A stretch of DNA of 64,000 bases. Origin: Saccharum officinarum (taxonomy: Eukaryota; Streptophyta; Magnoliopsida; Poales; Poaceae). The notes below the pieces were generated by a model that was not told the origin of the DNA, made no database searches, and was given only the letters and a program-made list of their open reading frames with translations. A program made the translations under genes and the position numbers. The stretch covers positions 55,108,456 to 55,172,455 of the forward strand of contig CM036223.1 in the NCBI GenBank assembly GCA_020631735.1, written 5' to 3'. Positions 42,981 through 54,589 of this stretch are shown piece by piece. Position 1 is the stretch's first letter. Each line of letters begins with the position of its first letter.

Positions 42981-44365
42981 ATGGCGGCCTCTTCGTCGTC
43001 CCAACGAGGCGAAAGACGAGGAAGGTGGGGGAGCCCCGAGCGCACCGTGGTCTGGACGGAGCCCAAGCCCAAGCCCAAGCCGGCGAGGAAGGTGGCCGTG
43101 GTGTACTACCTCTGCCACCGCGACGGCCACCTCGACCACCCGCACTTCTTGGAGATGGAGCTGCCCCGCTCCTCCCACCCTGCTGCTCCTGGCCTCCACC
43201 TCCGAGATTTCACGGCCTGTCTCAACGGGCTCCGCGGCAACGGCATGGCCGGCATGTACTCCTGGTCCTCCAAGAGGAGCTACAGGAACGGGTACGTTTG
43301 GCAAGACCTGACCGAGGACGACCTCATCCACCCCGTCCACGGCAACGACGAGTACGTCCTCAAGGGCTCCCCGCTCCTCCTCTTCCCTCAGCCACCGCCG
43401 GCGCACCAGGACGCGTCCTCCTTCACCTTCAGCCAGGACAGGAGGGCCGGCCGCCACCGCAAGAACTGGAGCTCCTTTGACCTGGGCGACTGCAATAATA
43501 AGCTGCTGGTGGCCCAACAGTCTGCGGCAACGCAAACCGACCACGGCGGGCCAGACCGGGACGCCGACCCGTCGACGGAGCTGGCCATCGACGAGATCTC
43601 GCCGCCGCCGTCCTCCAGCAGCCCAGACGCCCTGGAGAGCTGCAGCAGGGAAGTTGGCGTGATCGCCGGCGGGCGGATGCGGGCGTCGGCGGTGCTGATG
43701 CAGATCTTCTCCTGCGGGTCCATGACGGCCGTGAAGCGGGCCAGGCGCGTACCCGCTCCGACCTGGCGACGGCAAGTGCTGGTACCAGGCTGGCCGAGGA
43801 GGTGGACGCGTACGCATCAGCAACAGCTGAATGCTTGTCGGTGCCAGGTGGAGCGGGTGTCGTGGAGCGGGACTACTTCAGCGGCAGCCTCATTGAGAGC
43901 AGCAAGAAGCGCGGCGGGGATGATGCTCTTCTTCTCAAGAGGTCATCCTCCTGCAACGCCGACAGGTACTTTCAGTTTCAGTTGAGGAACGCATGAATGC
44001 GTGGCGCGGTTCCAAATTAAATTCCATGATGTTGATTATACGGTGTTGTACGTAACTGAAGCAGGGGCGCCGCCAAGCTGAAGCTGCCGGTGCCGGCGAA
44101 GGAGGTCCGTGCCGGGTGCCTTGCCTCCCGAGGAAGCCGCGCACCGAAGAAAAATATGACAAAATCCACGGCGGCTCAGAGCAGGGACGGAGGCGAATGC
44201 AAGGGTGCGACGGCGACGGACCGGGGGCAGGTAGCTCGCTACTCTGCTGAAGCGCGTCGATTTGCAGGTGGCGGGACGGGCACGACACGGTGTCGCGCGC
44301 GGGCGGGTGCCCCAAAATGTGGATGGACGCCCTTCAAAAAAAAATTACTACTAGTAGGACTGTAG
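42981..44365 (+). CDS. SOSEKI-family (DUF966, DIX-like domain) polarity protein
   Basis: SOSEKI proteins polymerise through a DIX-like domain and mark cell corners or edges at the plasma membrane in plant cell polarity. The ATG at 42981 opens MAASSSSQRGERRGRW. The domain (about residues 37-128) is clear: KVAVVYYLCHRDGHLDHPHF, LRDFTACLNGLRGNGMAGMY, SWSSKRSYRNGYVWQDL and DEYVLKGSPLLL. A conserved ASAVLMQIFSCGSM motif follows at about 43687-43728. Near 43730-43745 the frame changes; after it the reading is RSDLATASAGTRLAEEVDAY and RSSSCNADR, ending at a donor at 43965/43966. Intron 43966-44064 is short. Exon 2 (44065 on) reads GAAKLKLPVPAKEVRAGCL. The stop at 44365 gives a tail that looks long, so the true end is uncertain. 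The GC-rich codon use is typical of grass genes. It is the only clear host gene with a promoter here; the frame change may be a sequencing error. Confidence 0.85.
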
Positions 44366-44614
44366 GAGTAGGTATTTGCATGCCAGTGCTTCAAGGGCAC
44401 GCGCTTGTACTGTTGCTCACTGTATAAACAATGGAGACGACATGCAGCATCAGTCCTGCTCCCGCCGTCCTGCGTGCTCGCTTACCAGTTAATCTTCTCA
44501 TTGTCAAATTACCGTTCCTCAGATCCGATTCCCAACGTTTGTTTATAGTAGATCAAACATGTCTTGCACTCTTGCTAGTTGTAGTTGCTACTCCTACTCT
44601 GTTTTCAACAACTC
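44366..44614. other. 3' flank of the SOSEKI gene
   Basis: Probable 3' untranslated region and intergenic sequence up to the Copia LTR at 44615. No clear polyadenylation signal or other gene. Confidence 0.4.
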
Positions 44615-44832
44615 TGTTGAGATTAATTAGGATAATTAATTATTAATCAATTATTATTTATTACATCATTAGCAACTGCTAATGACAGTTGTACATAGGT
44701 ATAGACAGACACCTTTTCGGGTCCATCAGACACCCTTTGGCCATCAGGCAAAGCCCATGGCTTGTATAAAACTATTACTGTTCATCAGATCAATAGACAA
44801 TTGATTTCCATTGGACCACTTTTCATTTAACA
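44615..44832 (+). repeat. 5' LTR of a short-LTR Copia-like element (218 bp)
   Basis: It begins tgttgagattaattagg and ends ttcatttaaca, TG...CA, with a TATA-like ttgtataaaac at about 44760. cgttatcagcaacgc follows directly, as in plant Copia elements that carry a cgttatcagcac-type primer site. No second LTR is visible because a gap begins at 44973. Confidence 0.6.
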
Positions 44833-44972
44833 CGTTATCAGCAACGCTAGTTTCTACACGCTGGAGTAGAAGGCCAGAAGGAAGGAGAGGAGTTCGCCGG
44901 AACTTCGCCGAGTTTCATCGCTCCAGTTCAAGATAGAAGATGTCGTCCGCTACTCCTTCCATGAACGCCATG
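44833..44972 (+). mobile_element. 5' internal part of the short-LTR Copia-like element
   Basis: Primer-site-like sequence, a ~100-bp leader and an ATG at 44940 (MSSATPSMNAM), a plausible gag start, then the gap. Only 11 codons are present, so the gag assignment rests on position. Confidence 0.45.
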
Positions 44973-45072
44973 NNNNNNNNNNNNNNNNNNNNNNNNNNNN
45001 NNNNNNNNNNNNNNNNNNNNNNNNNNNNNNNNNNNNNNNNNNNNNNNNNNNNNNNNNNNNNNNNNNNNNNNN
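44973..45072. other. assembly gap (100 N)
   Basis: Exactly 100 N. The rest of the short-LTR Copia element and the outer end of the Gypsy family-2 LTR are lost here. Confidence 0.98.
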
Positions 45073-47405
45073 TCCTGTATGATGCAAGTGCATTAAGGAA
45101 ACATGCGAAGAATGCATCGAAATTTGCGGTGGAGTGCTTTGATGACATGAGATGCAGATGAGCACATGGAATGAGCAGTTTGAATATAATTATTTCTTCT
45201 ACAAGGTAGTCAACGTCATCCAAAGAACATTAACCTAAAACATACACCTTATTCTTCTATTAGTTAGCCTACCATCTACACATACAAGTGAACCCTAAGC
45301 TACCAAAGCTTACAACCTAACTCATCCATAACATCAGCAAGGCATCATGATGCTTCAAAGATACACCAAACATATTTTATTTCTCTCAATTTCTCATAAA
45401 GAATAATCTTTTATTCCCCTATTTGGCTAGGGTTACACAACAACACTATCTCTGGTGTAGATAAAAATCTACAAAAATTACAGTAGACTACTCTTACCCT
45501 AACTAACCTACCACTAAATTTTCATGAGAATTGCACAAGTAAAACTGCCTGTACAAAATAAACAAGCTATAGCCTAATGTGAGCATGAATTTATTTATAC
45601 TAGAAAAAGTGTCAAACAACAGATTTCACATTTTCCTATGTTACTAACAGTAAAACCAACATACTACAAAATTATCAATTATTTGTATACAAATTTTCTC
45701 TAATAATAAAAAAATAACAGATATTACTAATTAAAAGCATTTGAACTAACTTCAAACATTTTTCCAACAGAACATGCTTCACTGGCATTTTCCTAGAAAG
45801 TAAATTCACTAATAAAGACTAATGTAACAAGAATCAATATTTTTCCCTTTATTAATTCTTATTTACTACACTTTTTCTAAGATAACAGCATATATAACAA
45901 TTAATAAAAAATGCACATAGAGTGTCACAAAAATCACATGAGATATTTTAAACTGGTAGATCTATTCAAAAGGAACATTTCACAATTTGTTTCATGATTT
46001 TTGGAGCTATAAATCTTGAGATAAAATTTTTAGAAGCCTTTTTCAGATTTTCTAGAAATCAATTTCTTTAAAACCGAAAATCAAAAACCGGCTTTAAACG
46101 CTACGTGCACCCCGCTGTGACACCCGAAACCGAGACGCTGAGACAGACAGCGGGACCCATGGGTCAGACGGGCCCACCCGTCAGCCGCAGTCGACCAGAG
46201 GCGTGTGGCCGCCGGATCTCGCCGCCGGCGAGTCCTCCGACGACGGGAGGGACCATCGTGCTCCTCTCATCGATGCGAACCCAGTGGTGCCTAGTGGGTG
46301 GCCAGACGAGCTCGACATCGAGCTCGCCGGCGTGCATGGCGGCTCGGTGGCACGGGATGCCGTCGGCGGCCAACTCCGACCGAGAGAGCCGCGCGGTGAG
46401 GTCAGTGAGACTCGTGGTGCAAGTGCGGTGCTCGTGCGCTCGAGAAGCGGGCGAGAAGTGGCATGGAGGTGTGCGGCCCACGGAGCGGGTCGCTCCGGTG
46501 AGCTCGGCCGGAACTCCGGCGACCATTACGCGGATGGAGGCCGAATCCTGCGGGCCTGTGGCGAGCACCGGATGCGCAACGACAAGGCGCAGCGAGGGCG
46601 AAGACGGAGACGGAGGCGGTGAGCCGGAGCGGCGGCTAGGCGGTTGCGGAGTTCGGGGCGGCGATGGCAAGGCAGAGCTCTGCTGCTGCTGTTGCGAGCG
46701 GGCGAGGGGGAGAATGGAGGGAGCAACTGAGGAGACGAGCGCGCGGAGGGGGTAAGCGGGCGCAGACGCTGCGGGGCCACAGGGCGCGTGTCCGCGGCTC
46801 GACGGCGTGCGGCCACGCGGCGACCGACGCTGCCGCGGCGCCACGACGCCACGCCGGGCGCGCGCGCGCGGCAGGGGCGAGGAGACGACGCGGCGCGGGC
46901 CAGGCCGGCTTCGGCCATGGGCCGGATGTGAGGCTGCGGCCCAGTAACACGAAATCCGATTTTTCTTTTACAAAATATTTTCAGATTTAATTCTTTGTTT
47001 CAAAATTGAATTTGGAGATGAAAAAGAGGTTTTCAGAAATTTGGCCCAAAATAAAAGTTGTTCAAAATTTTATTCTCTACAACTTTCATATAGAGCACTT
47101 TTCAAAATTCTCAATAGATTTTAGATTTGAGATTTAAAGCTAATTTAAAATCAAAAACTCATTTACTTAGAATATTTTTAAAACAGAATTTGAGGAAGAC
47201 TTGAATTCAAAATTTTTGCTCCAATAATCAAGTTGATTTATTCTAGATTATTTAAAATTGCTACTTCTCAAAAGTTCACCAACTTTTTAAACACTTATAT
47301 CAAATTAAATTTGAAAGAGCTACAATTCAAATAATGTTAATCATGCAATGATGTTGAATGCTTATGCTTTGAATGATAATGCATGTTTAACACCCAGGTG
47401 TTACA
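45073..47405 (-). repeat. 3' LTR of Gypsy family 2, minus copy (partial)
   Basis: On the minus strand the LTR starts tgtaacacctgggtgtt at 47405 and continues at least to the gap at 45073. It has a GC-rich block (46090-46950) and AT-rich blocks that parallel the layout of the Gypsy-1 LTR (e.g. ctgttgtttgacacttttt in both). From 45578 rightwards it is the left arm of the large inverted repeat; 45073-45577 has no partner in the right arm. Confidence 0.85.
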
Positions 47406-47419
47406 GCCCTCCCCCCTTA

Positions 47420-50400
47420 TAAGAATCTCGTCCGAGATTTTGAGTTACGAACCACTTATCGTAAAAAGCTTTATACGCGGCTTGAAGATACTCTCCCGTT
47501 CCCAAGAAGCATCGCTCTCATCATGGTGGCTCCATTAATTTTGTAGGTTGTGACCACTTTATTTCGAGTGACTCGGTCCTTAGTATCCAGGACTCGAACC
47601 GGTTGCTCGCGATACTCCAAGTCTGCCTTGATCCGAATACCCTGAGGTTCTATCCTCTCCTCTGGAACACGCAGACTTCTTCAGTTGAGATACGTGAAAA
47701 ACGGGAAATATCGAACTCATCTCTTCTGGTAACTGCAACTTGTACGCCACGGGACCCTTTTTCTCTACGATCTGGTATGGTCCTATATATCTTGCAGACA
47801 GTTTCTTCTTGATTCCGAACCGTTTCTTCTTCATTGGGTAACCTTCAAATAGACATAGTCACCTACTTGAAACTCCAATGTTCTTCTTCTCTTGTCTGCA
47901 TAACTCTTCTGACGAGACTGGGCAGCCTGCATGTTTTGTTGGATAACACGGACCTTTTTCTCTGCCTCATCGACAAAATCAATTCCATAAAACCTTCTTT
48001 CTCCAGGCTCTACCCAATTTAACGGTGTCCTGCACTTCCTGCCATACAAGGCTTCAAAAGGTGCCATCTTGATACTCTCTTGGTAACTGTTGTTGTAAGC
48101 GAATTCTGCCAACGGTAACCAGGATTCCCATGAGCCTCTGGATGATAGTACACAAGCTCTAAGCATATCTTCTAGTACCGCATTAACTCTTTCTGTTTGT
48201 CCATCAGTCTGTGGGTGGTAAGCCGTGCTACGAATCAAACTAGTACCCAAACCTTGATGCAGATGTTCCCAAAAGTGAGAGGTAAACTGCGAACCACGAT
48301 CGGACACAATCGTTTTTGTATCCCGTGCAATCGGACAATCTCGGCAATGTACTTCTCTGCATATTGAGGTGGTCGGAATGTCGTCTTAACGGGCAGAAAG
48401 TGAGCGGTCTTGGTGAGACGATCTACTATTACCCAAATAGAATCATGCCCCTTTTGTGTGGTGGGAGACCAGTGATAAAGTCCATACTTATATCATCCCA
48501 CTTCCAATCGGGTACCGACAAAGGTTGCAGAAGTCCTGCAGGTCTCATGTGAAGAGCTTTAACTCTACAACACATGTCGCAACGAGCAACGTATGCTGCA
48601 ATTTCCTTTTTCATCTTAGTCCACCAATAACAGGGTCGCAAATCTTGGTACATTTTACTACTTCCGGGGTGAATAGATAACTTAGAACGATGGGCCTCAT
48701 CCATCAACTTGTTCTTAAGCTCTCTATCCTTAGGTACTACCAGGCGATCCTTGAACCATAAACACTCCTTGGTCATCCAATCGAAAGTGTTTGGTGGGTT
48801 CTCTCTTCATCCTTTCTTTAATATGAAAGATTCCCTTATCTGTTTTCTGACCATCAATGATCTGGCTCTCCAGAGTACAACTGATCTGAATATTATGCAA
48901 CACAGCAGGATGTAAACAGATTGAACCCTTTTTCAAACAACGGTTGCACATCAATAGCATGGATTTTCTGCTCAGTGCATCTGCTACTACATTAGCCTTT
49001 CCAGGGTGATAGTGCACGTTCAGATTATAATCCTTTATCAACTCTAACCATCTCCTCTGTCGCATGTTCAACTCAGATTGGGTAAAGATGTATTTGAGAC
49101 TCTTATGATCTGTGAAGATATTACACACATTACCCAACAGGTAGTGCCTCCAAATCTTTAGAGCATGCACCACTGCTGCAAGCTCCAAATCATGTGTAGG
49201 TAGTTAACTTCATGCTTCCTCAATTGTCGTGAGGCGTAAGCAACGACTTTTCCATTTTGCATTAGTACACATCCTAACCCATTCTTAGATGCGTCACAGA
49301 AAACATCAAACGGCTTTTCTATATCTGGTTGGGCCAGAACAGGAGCAGTGGTCAACAACTTCCGCAAGGTACAGAAGGCTGCTTCGCACTCCTCTGTCCA
49401 TACAAACTTATGATCCTTCTGTAACAGGCTTGTCATTGGTTTGGCAATCTTCGAGAAATCTGGTATGAAGCGACGGTAGTAACCGGCTAAACCAAGGAAA
49501 CTGCGGACTTCGTTAACTGAAATTGGTGACTTCCAGTTCATAACCTCTTGTACCTTACTGGGGTCGACAGAAATGCCATTTTCAGACAACACGTGGCCGA
49601 GAAAAGGAACTGTCCTAAGCCAGAACTCACACTTGCTGAACTTAGCATACAGTCGATGTTCTCTGAGTCTAGTCAAGACTATCCTGAGGTGTTCCGCATG
49701 TTCTTCTTCATTTTCTGAGTATATCAGGATGTCATCAATGAACACTATCACAAACTTGTCCAACTCGGGCATGAAAACCGAATTCATCAGGTACATAAAG
49801 TATGCAGGAGCATTTGTCAACCCAAGGACATGACAAGATACTCGTACAAACCATATCTGGTAGAGAACGCAGTCTTAGGCACATCTTGCGGCCTAATTTT
49901 TATCTGGTGGTACCCTGATCTCAGATCTATTTTAGAGAACACTTTGGCTTTGGACAATTGGTCAAACAAGATATCAATCCGAGGAAGAGGATACTTGTTT
50001 TTAATTGTCACTGCATTCAGTGGCCGATAATCCACGCACATGCGTAAGGATTATCCTTCTTCTTTTTCACAAACAGAGCGGGCATCCCCATTGGACGAGC
50101 TGGACGAATCAACCCTTTCCTTAGCAAATCCTGAAGTTGCTTTTTCAATTCTGCCAACTCATTGGGAGGCATCCGATAAGGCCTTCTTGAAATCGGTGCT
50201 GTTCCTAGAATTAACTCAATGGCAAACTCAACCTCTCGGTCTGGTGGAAGTCTGGGTAACTCCTCTGGAAACACATCTGGAAACTCACAGACCACTGGAA
50301 TCTGGACTAGCAGAGTAGTTTGTATCGCACAAGATGTGCTAGCTAGGTCTACCCTCCGAGGTAGGACCACCCGAAAAGTGCCTTCCCCACTGGGTTCCTT

Positions 50401-51853
50401 AAAAGAGATACTCCTTACTCCAACATCAATTACAACTCCCATTTGATTCATCCAGTTCATTCCCATGATCACATCCAAAACTAACCCTGGCATGACTATC
50501 AGGTTAAGCTTATATTGCCGGTTCGATATGTTTAGGGTTACTCCCTGAACAATCTGATTAGTCAACAGATCAGCCCCAGCTGAACTGATTTTATATGCAC
50601 ATTCCAATTCAACTATCTTTTGCTCATGTCTCTTAACGAATGCTTGACTTACAAAGGAATGAGATGATCCGGAATCAAACAAAACTACTGCAGGATGATT
50701 GTTGATAGAAAACATACCAGCTGTCACCGGTTCTCCCTCAGGGATGTCATCCACAGTGGTGTGGTGCACACGAGCTTGATACTGCGTTTGCTGTTTCTTA
50801 GGGTAGGGACAATACTTTGCAAAGTGTCCAGGTTGGTTGCAGTTGAAGCACGGTCCCTTCACCTGAGCCACAGTTCCAGATGAACTGCCTTGTCCTGCCT
50901 TTGCTGGAGGCAATGCCATCTTGAACGGCTTCTGGTTCCTCTAGGTGGCTGAGCATTCTGATTCTTCCTTTGCGGTGGCCTAAACCTTGCACCTAGGGCA
51001 GGCGACCGATAAGCTGGGCGGTTGGCTACTGGGGTCCGGGACTGAGACGAACCCGACTCGAAAGCCCTCTTACGGATCTTGGAAGCAGCATACACATGGT
51101 TGTTCTTCTCTTGCTTCAAACAGTCGCTAACGAAGTCATTGAAACTAGTCCTCATGTTTGTACCCACATGTTTCATCATCTTGGGACTCAGGCCTCTCTT
51201 GAAACTAGCGATCTTCTTGGCATCAGTATCCACCATGTCCGGAGCATAACGGCTCAGGTTATTAAAGGCATGCAGGTATTGAGTCACAGTCTTCGTGCCT
51301 TGATTTAATGCCAGGAATTCCCCAAGCTTCATCTCGGTCAGACCAGGTGGGATGTATGTTCCACGGAAGGCTTCAGTGAACTCCCTCCAAGAGATATGGG
51401 CATGGGGAGGAAAAGTGGTGCGGTGATGCTTCCACCACATTCCTGCCGGACCTTGAAGCTGATGAGCTGCGTACTCCGTCTTTAACACTTCAGTCATTCT
51501 TAAGACACGAAACTTATCTTCCATCGTATTAATCCACTCTTCTGCATCTAAAGGTTCTGCGGCTTCCTTGAAGATCGGTGGACGAGTATCCATGAAGTCC
51601 TTGAAACTGCTGTACGGATTTGCTTGTGACCTCCCGGGTTTATCCCCCGGCGGGTATTATCTGCGATACTGCGCAGCGCCGCTTCCATATTCTGTTGCAT
51701 GTTCTCCATGTTTCGTTGGCTTCCCAGGAATTGGGCGAAAAACTGTTCCGTAGTGTAAGGTGGAGGAGGCGGTGGTGGATCTCGGTCATCATTAGCAGCT
51801 GCACTGCCACCAGCCTCAGCGGTACCATACACGGTACGACGAGTGTTCGGCAT
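47420..51853 (-). pseudogene. Gag-Pol of Gypsy family 2, minus copy (chromovirus)
   Basis: The start MPNTRRTVYGTAEAGG at 51853 directly follows an AG (ctgaaacaggcag). The Gag core includes PPIFKEAAEPLDAEEWINTM and LQGPAGMWWKHH, the zinc knuckle is [14 protein letters not shown] (about 50810-50850) and the protease site is [10 protein letters not shown]. Reverse transcriptase has [20 protein letters not shown] and [19 protein letters not shown]. RNase H, the integrase core (SDRGSQFTSHFWEHL, YHPQTDGQTERVNAVLED) and the chromodomain region follow; only the GPY/F part ([20 protein letters not shown]) and later pieces are split by indels. Breaks are seen near 51600, 50930, 50060, 49815, 49190, 48780, 48330, 47830 and 47670. 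Most are not shared with the plus copy, as expected if they are sequence errors. Confidence 0.88.
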
Positions 51854-52218
51854 CTGCCTGTTTCAGCAACAATAATTATTAGGTGATGTTGTAGGAATTG
51901 CGACCGAATGAAAAATCATGCCGAACTGAATTCACTGGAGAGAATAAATTCATACAATAAAACAGGGCACAATAAGTCATTCCAATTAACACAACATCAC
52001 TAATTATATTACTTAAAGCACACACATCGCGTCCATTACAACAAGTTGCCAGCATACATATACTGGACTTTTGACGTTCGGACACCGCCACAAACACATC
52101 CAAGCTTTCCAACCTTACAACAAGCTTCAGTCTTTCTACTCATTATTACATGTCCAAAGTGCCAACAAGCAAAAGACCATGCAAACGGAACCTAGTAGCT
52201 AGTGCAACAACTACTAGC

Positions 52219-53266
52219 CTACTCATCGTGATCGCTATCTAGGTCCGAGACGTTGGCGTTGTCGCCAACTGCAGCGTCGTCGTGCTCCTCAGCTGGCGCC
52301 ACGGGCTCTTCAGGATCTTCGTCTGCATCCAAATCCATCTCTGCTGCGCCAGGAAGGTCATAAGGGTTAAGCTGATTGTTCAGCCGATGGACCTCTTCAT
52401 GCAAGTTATCATTGTACTCTTCGGCATCAGCCAGCCGCTGCTCGAGCTCAAACTGTCTAGCTCTCAACACATTCTCTGCGGACCAGGCTTCATTCCTCTG
52501 ATGGAGCACATGAGCCAACATGTTCTCAGCATTCCTGTGGTGTGGTCAGTTGCCCAAGCTGCTCTCTCAGGGCACGTACATCTCCCTCAAAAATCACAGT
52601 CCTCTGAGTGGCCTGATCTCTCTGACGAGTCAACTGAGCCATCTCAGTAGTGAGCCTCTCAATCTCGGCGTCGTGATCTCTCTGAAGCTGACGGCGGTCA
52701 TCGCGAGCCTGACCAAGAGCACTAGAAACACGTCTCAGACTACCTTCCACTCCATCGAAGGCCCTCATCACTGCGAACATGGCACTCATAGCGGGGTTGT
52801 CACTGTTCTGTGCCTTCTGCTGCTAATCTCCAGAGATCTGCCCCTTGCTTGCTGCCACGAGTCAGTGGAGGGGTTGCCCCTCGGAAAGACTCCCACTATA
52901 GTTGCTGCCAACTCCTGAGGAAAACGATCCATGATATCTCTCAGGATTTCAAAGGCTGCCCTCTCAGCGGCTTCTTCAAGGGTCCTGCCAGTTGACTCAA
53001 AACGCCAACCGGTCCACTCAGAACCATCACCTCGGGGACGAACTACTGCTTCCACAGTCACCAAAAGTCCTTCACCCAACCGCTCATTTGACCAAAAGTA
53101 GCGGGGCTCCATTCCATCATGATAGCCTACATGGCTGAGCACTCTCCACAAGAGTGTAGGCATCCCAAACTCTCAAGAAAAGTGTGACGCTGGCGAGTGC
53201 GCGGAGCAAGCTGATGACGGGAGCTCTGCCGATGGACTTGCGAGCGGTCTGCTTGGTACGTGCCAT
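52219..53266 (-). pseudogene. H3-tail ORF1 of Gypsy family 2, minus copy, frame-broken
   Basis: The start codon at 53266 follows ttgctacag. The first residues are MARTKQTARKS, identical to the start of histone H3; the reading then differs from the plus copy by a substitution (I for T11) and a base loss. The middle domain (MPTLLWRVLSHVGYHDGMEP ... WTGWRFESTGRTLEEAAERA) and the coiled coil with acidic end (RARQFELEQRLADAEEYNDN ... SDLDSDHDE, stop at 52219) match the plus copy. Frame changes occur near 53165, 52820 and 52540. Confidence 0.78.
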
Positions 53267-53887
53267 CTGTAGCAAAAATTTTTATTGCCGTGGTGAGAAC
53301 AGATTTTTAAGTTGGCATTTTTATCGAAATGAGATAATCAACTTATAAGGGGAGGAACAGTGCCATGAATGAAATGCACACATGATGCATGCACGTTCAG
53401 TACGTCCTCACAAACTTAGAAAACTAATGACTACTAACGGAATAAACGGTGGCATACAACGATCTCTTGTAACGTAACTAACACGTACTACTCGAAAGCG
53501 TTGTTATGTACCTGCAGAAAGGAAATCACTTCAGCCCAAACCTCACAGTATGAAAACATGCAGAAAGCAGTAAAGTAAGTTACTCGCTCTACACGCATCC
53601 CCAGATACGAGTATAACGGTAACAACTACCCGAATCGTCGTCCTATTGACGGCATGTCACTGCATGACGGAATTCCCCACAATTTAGATACCCTCATACG
53701 AACATGCGCAGGGCACGTAAGTATTTTGGTACCACATAAGCACTCCCCTAGATCGGCAGTGTATCCGACCATGCACTCACAACTCTCACTTACCAAGGCG
53801 TAGAGGTAAAGGATCCATACATTACCACTCAAGTGAATGGCACTCATACCATAGCACGCCGTATGAGCGACGAAATTTAAAATATGA
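53267..53887 (-). other. leader of Gypsy family 2, minus copy
   Basis: Reverse complement of 53969-54589. It contains the conserved cgatctaggggagtgctt and the tacggcgtgctatggtatg motif. No 5' LTR or primer-binding site follows on its outer side; the sequence turns back on itself at 53888. Confidence 0.7.
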
Positions 53888-53968
53888 GCGACAAATTTAA
53901 AATATATGCACGCCGTATGCCCGATAGGACTCTAGGTGGCTTAATTAAGTACTAACTTGGGGTTTGCA
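53888..53968. other. 81-bp spacer at the centre of the inverted repeat
   Basis: The first ~30 bases repeat local words (gcgacaaatttaaaatat, gcacgccgtatg) found in the adjacent leader. The rest (tatgcccgataggactctag onward) is the natural continuation of the plus-copy leader, as shown by the third copy at 62410-62460. So the true turn-round lies at about 53888-53918. Confidence 0.8.
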
Positions 53969-54589
53969 TCATATTTTAAATTTCGTCGCTCATACGGCGT
54001 GCTATGGTATGAGTGCCATTCACTTGAGTGGTAATGTATGGATCCTTTACCTCTACGCCTTGGTAAGTGAGAGTTGTGAGTGCATGATCGGATACACTGC
54101 CGATCTAGGGGAGTGCTTATGTGGTACCAAAATACTTACGTGCCCTGCGCATGTTCGTATGAGGGTATCTAAATTGTGGGGAATTCCGTCATGCAGTGAC
54201 GATGCCGTCAATAGGACGACGATTCGGGTAGTTGTTACCGTTATACTCGTATCTGGGATGCGTGTAGAGCGAGTAACTTACTTTACTGCTTTCTGCATGT
54301 TTTCATATTGTGAGGTTTGGGCTGAAGTGATTTCCTTTCTGCAGGTACATAACAACGCTTTCGAGTAGTACGTGTTAGTTACGTTACAAGAGATCGTTGT
54401 ATGCCACCGTTTATTCCGTTAGTAGTCATTAGTTTTCTAAGTTTGTGAGGACGTACTGAACGTGCATGCATCATGTGTGCATTTCATTCATGGCACTGTT
54501 CCTCCCCTTATAAGTTGATTATCTCATTTCGATAAAAATGCCAACTTAAAAATCTGTTCTCACCACGGCAATAAAAATTTTTGCTACAG

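Larger units (their letters stand above)
45578..53887 (-). repeat. left arm of a ~16.7-kb inverted repeat
   Basis: 8,310 bp that are the reverse complement of 53969-62287. The arm contains, in minus orientation, LTR sequence, Gag-Pol, ORF1 and the leader of Gypsy family 2. The arms match base for base over long stretches, with differences that are mostly single-base insertions or deletions. Confidence 0.93.

Noticed and set aside
45073..45162. Short frame after the gap reading LYDASALRKHAKNASKF
   Set aside because: It lies in the continuation of the family-2 LTR on the other strand and has no similarity I recognise.
46105..46990. Long open frames in the family-2 LTR
   Set aside because: Same situation: GC-rich LTR sequence open on both strands. 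The copy at 60926-61574 keeps no single consistent frame.
53626..54368. Two small genes encoding near-identical proteins (MSAIHLSGNVWILYLYALV...) on opposite strands
   Set aside because: They are the two arms of the inverted repeat within the untranslated leader. The frame is broken in the third copy near 62480-62700.
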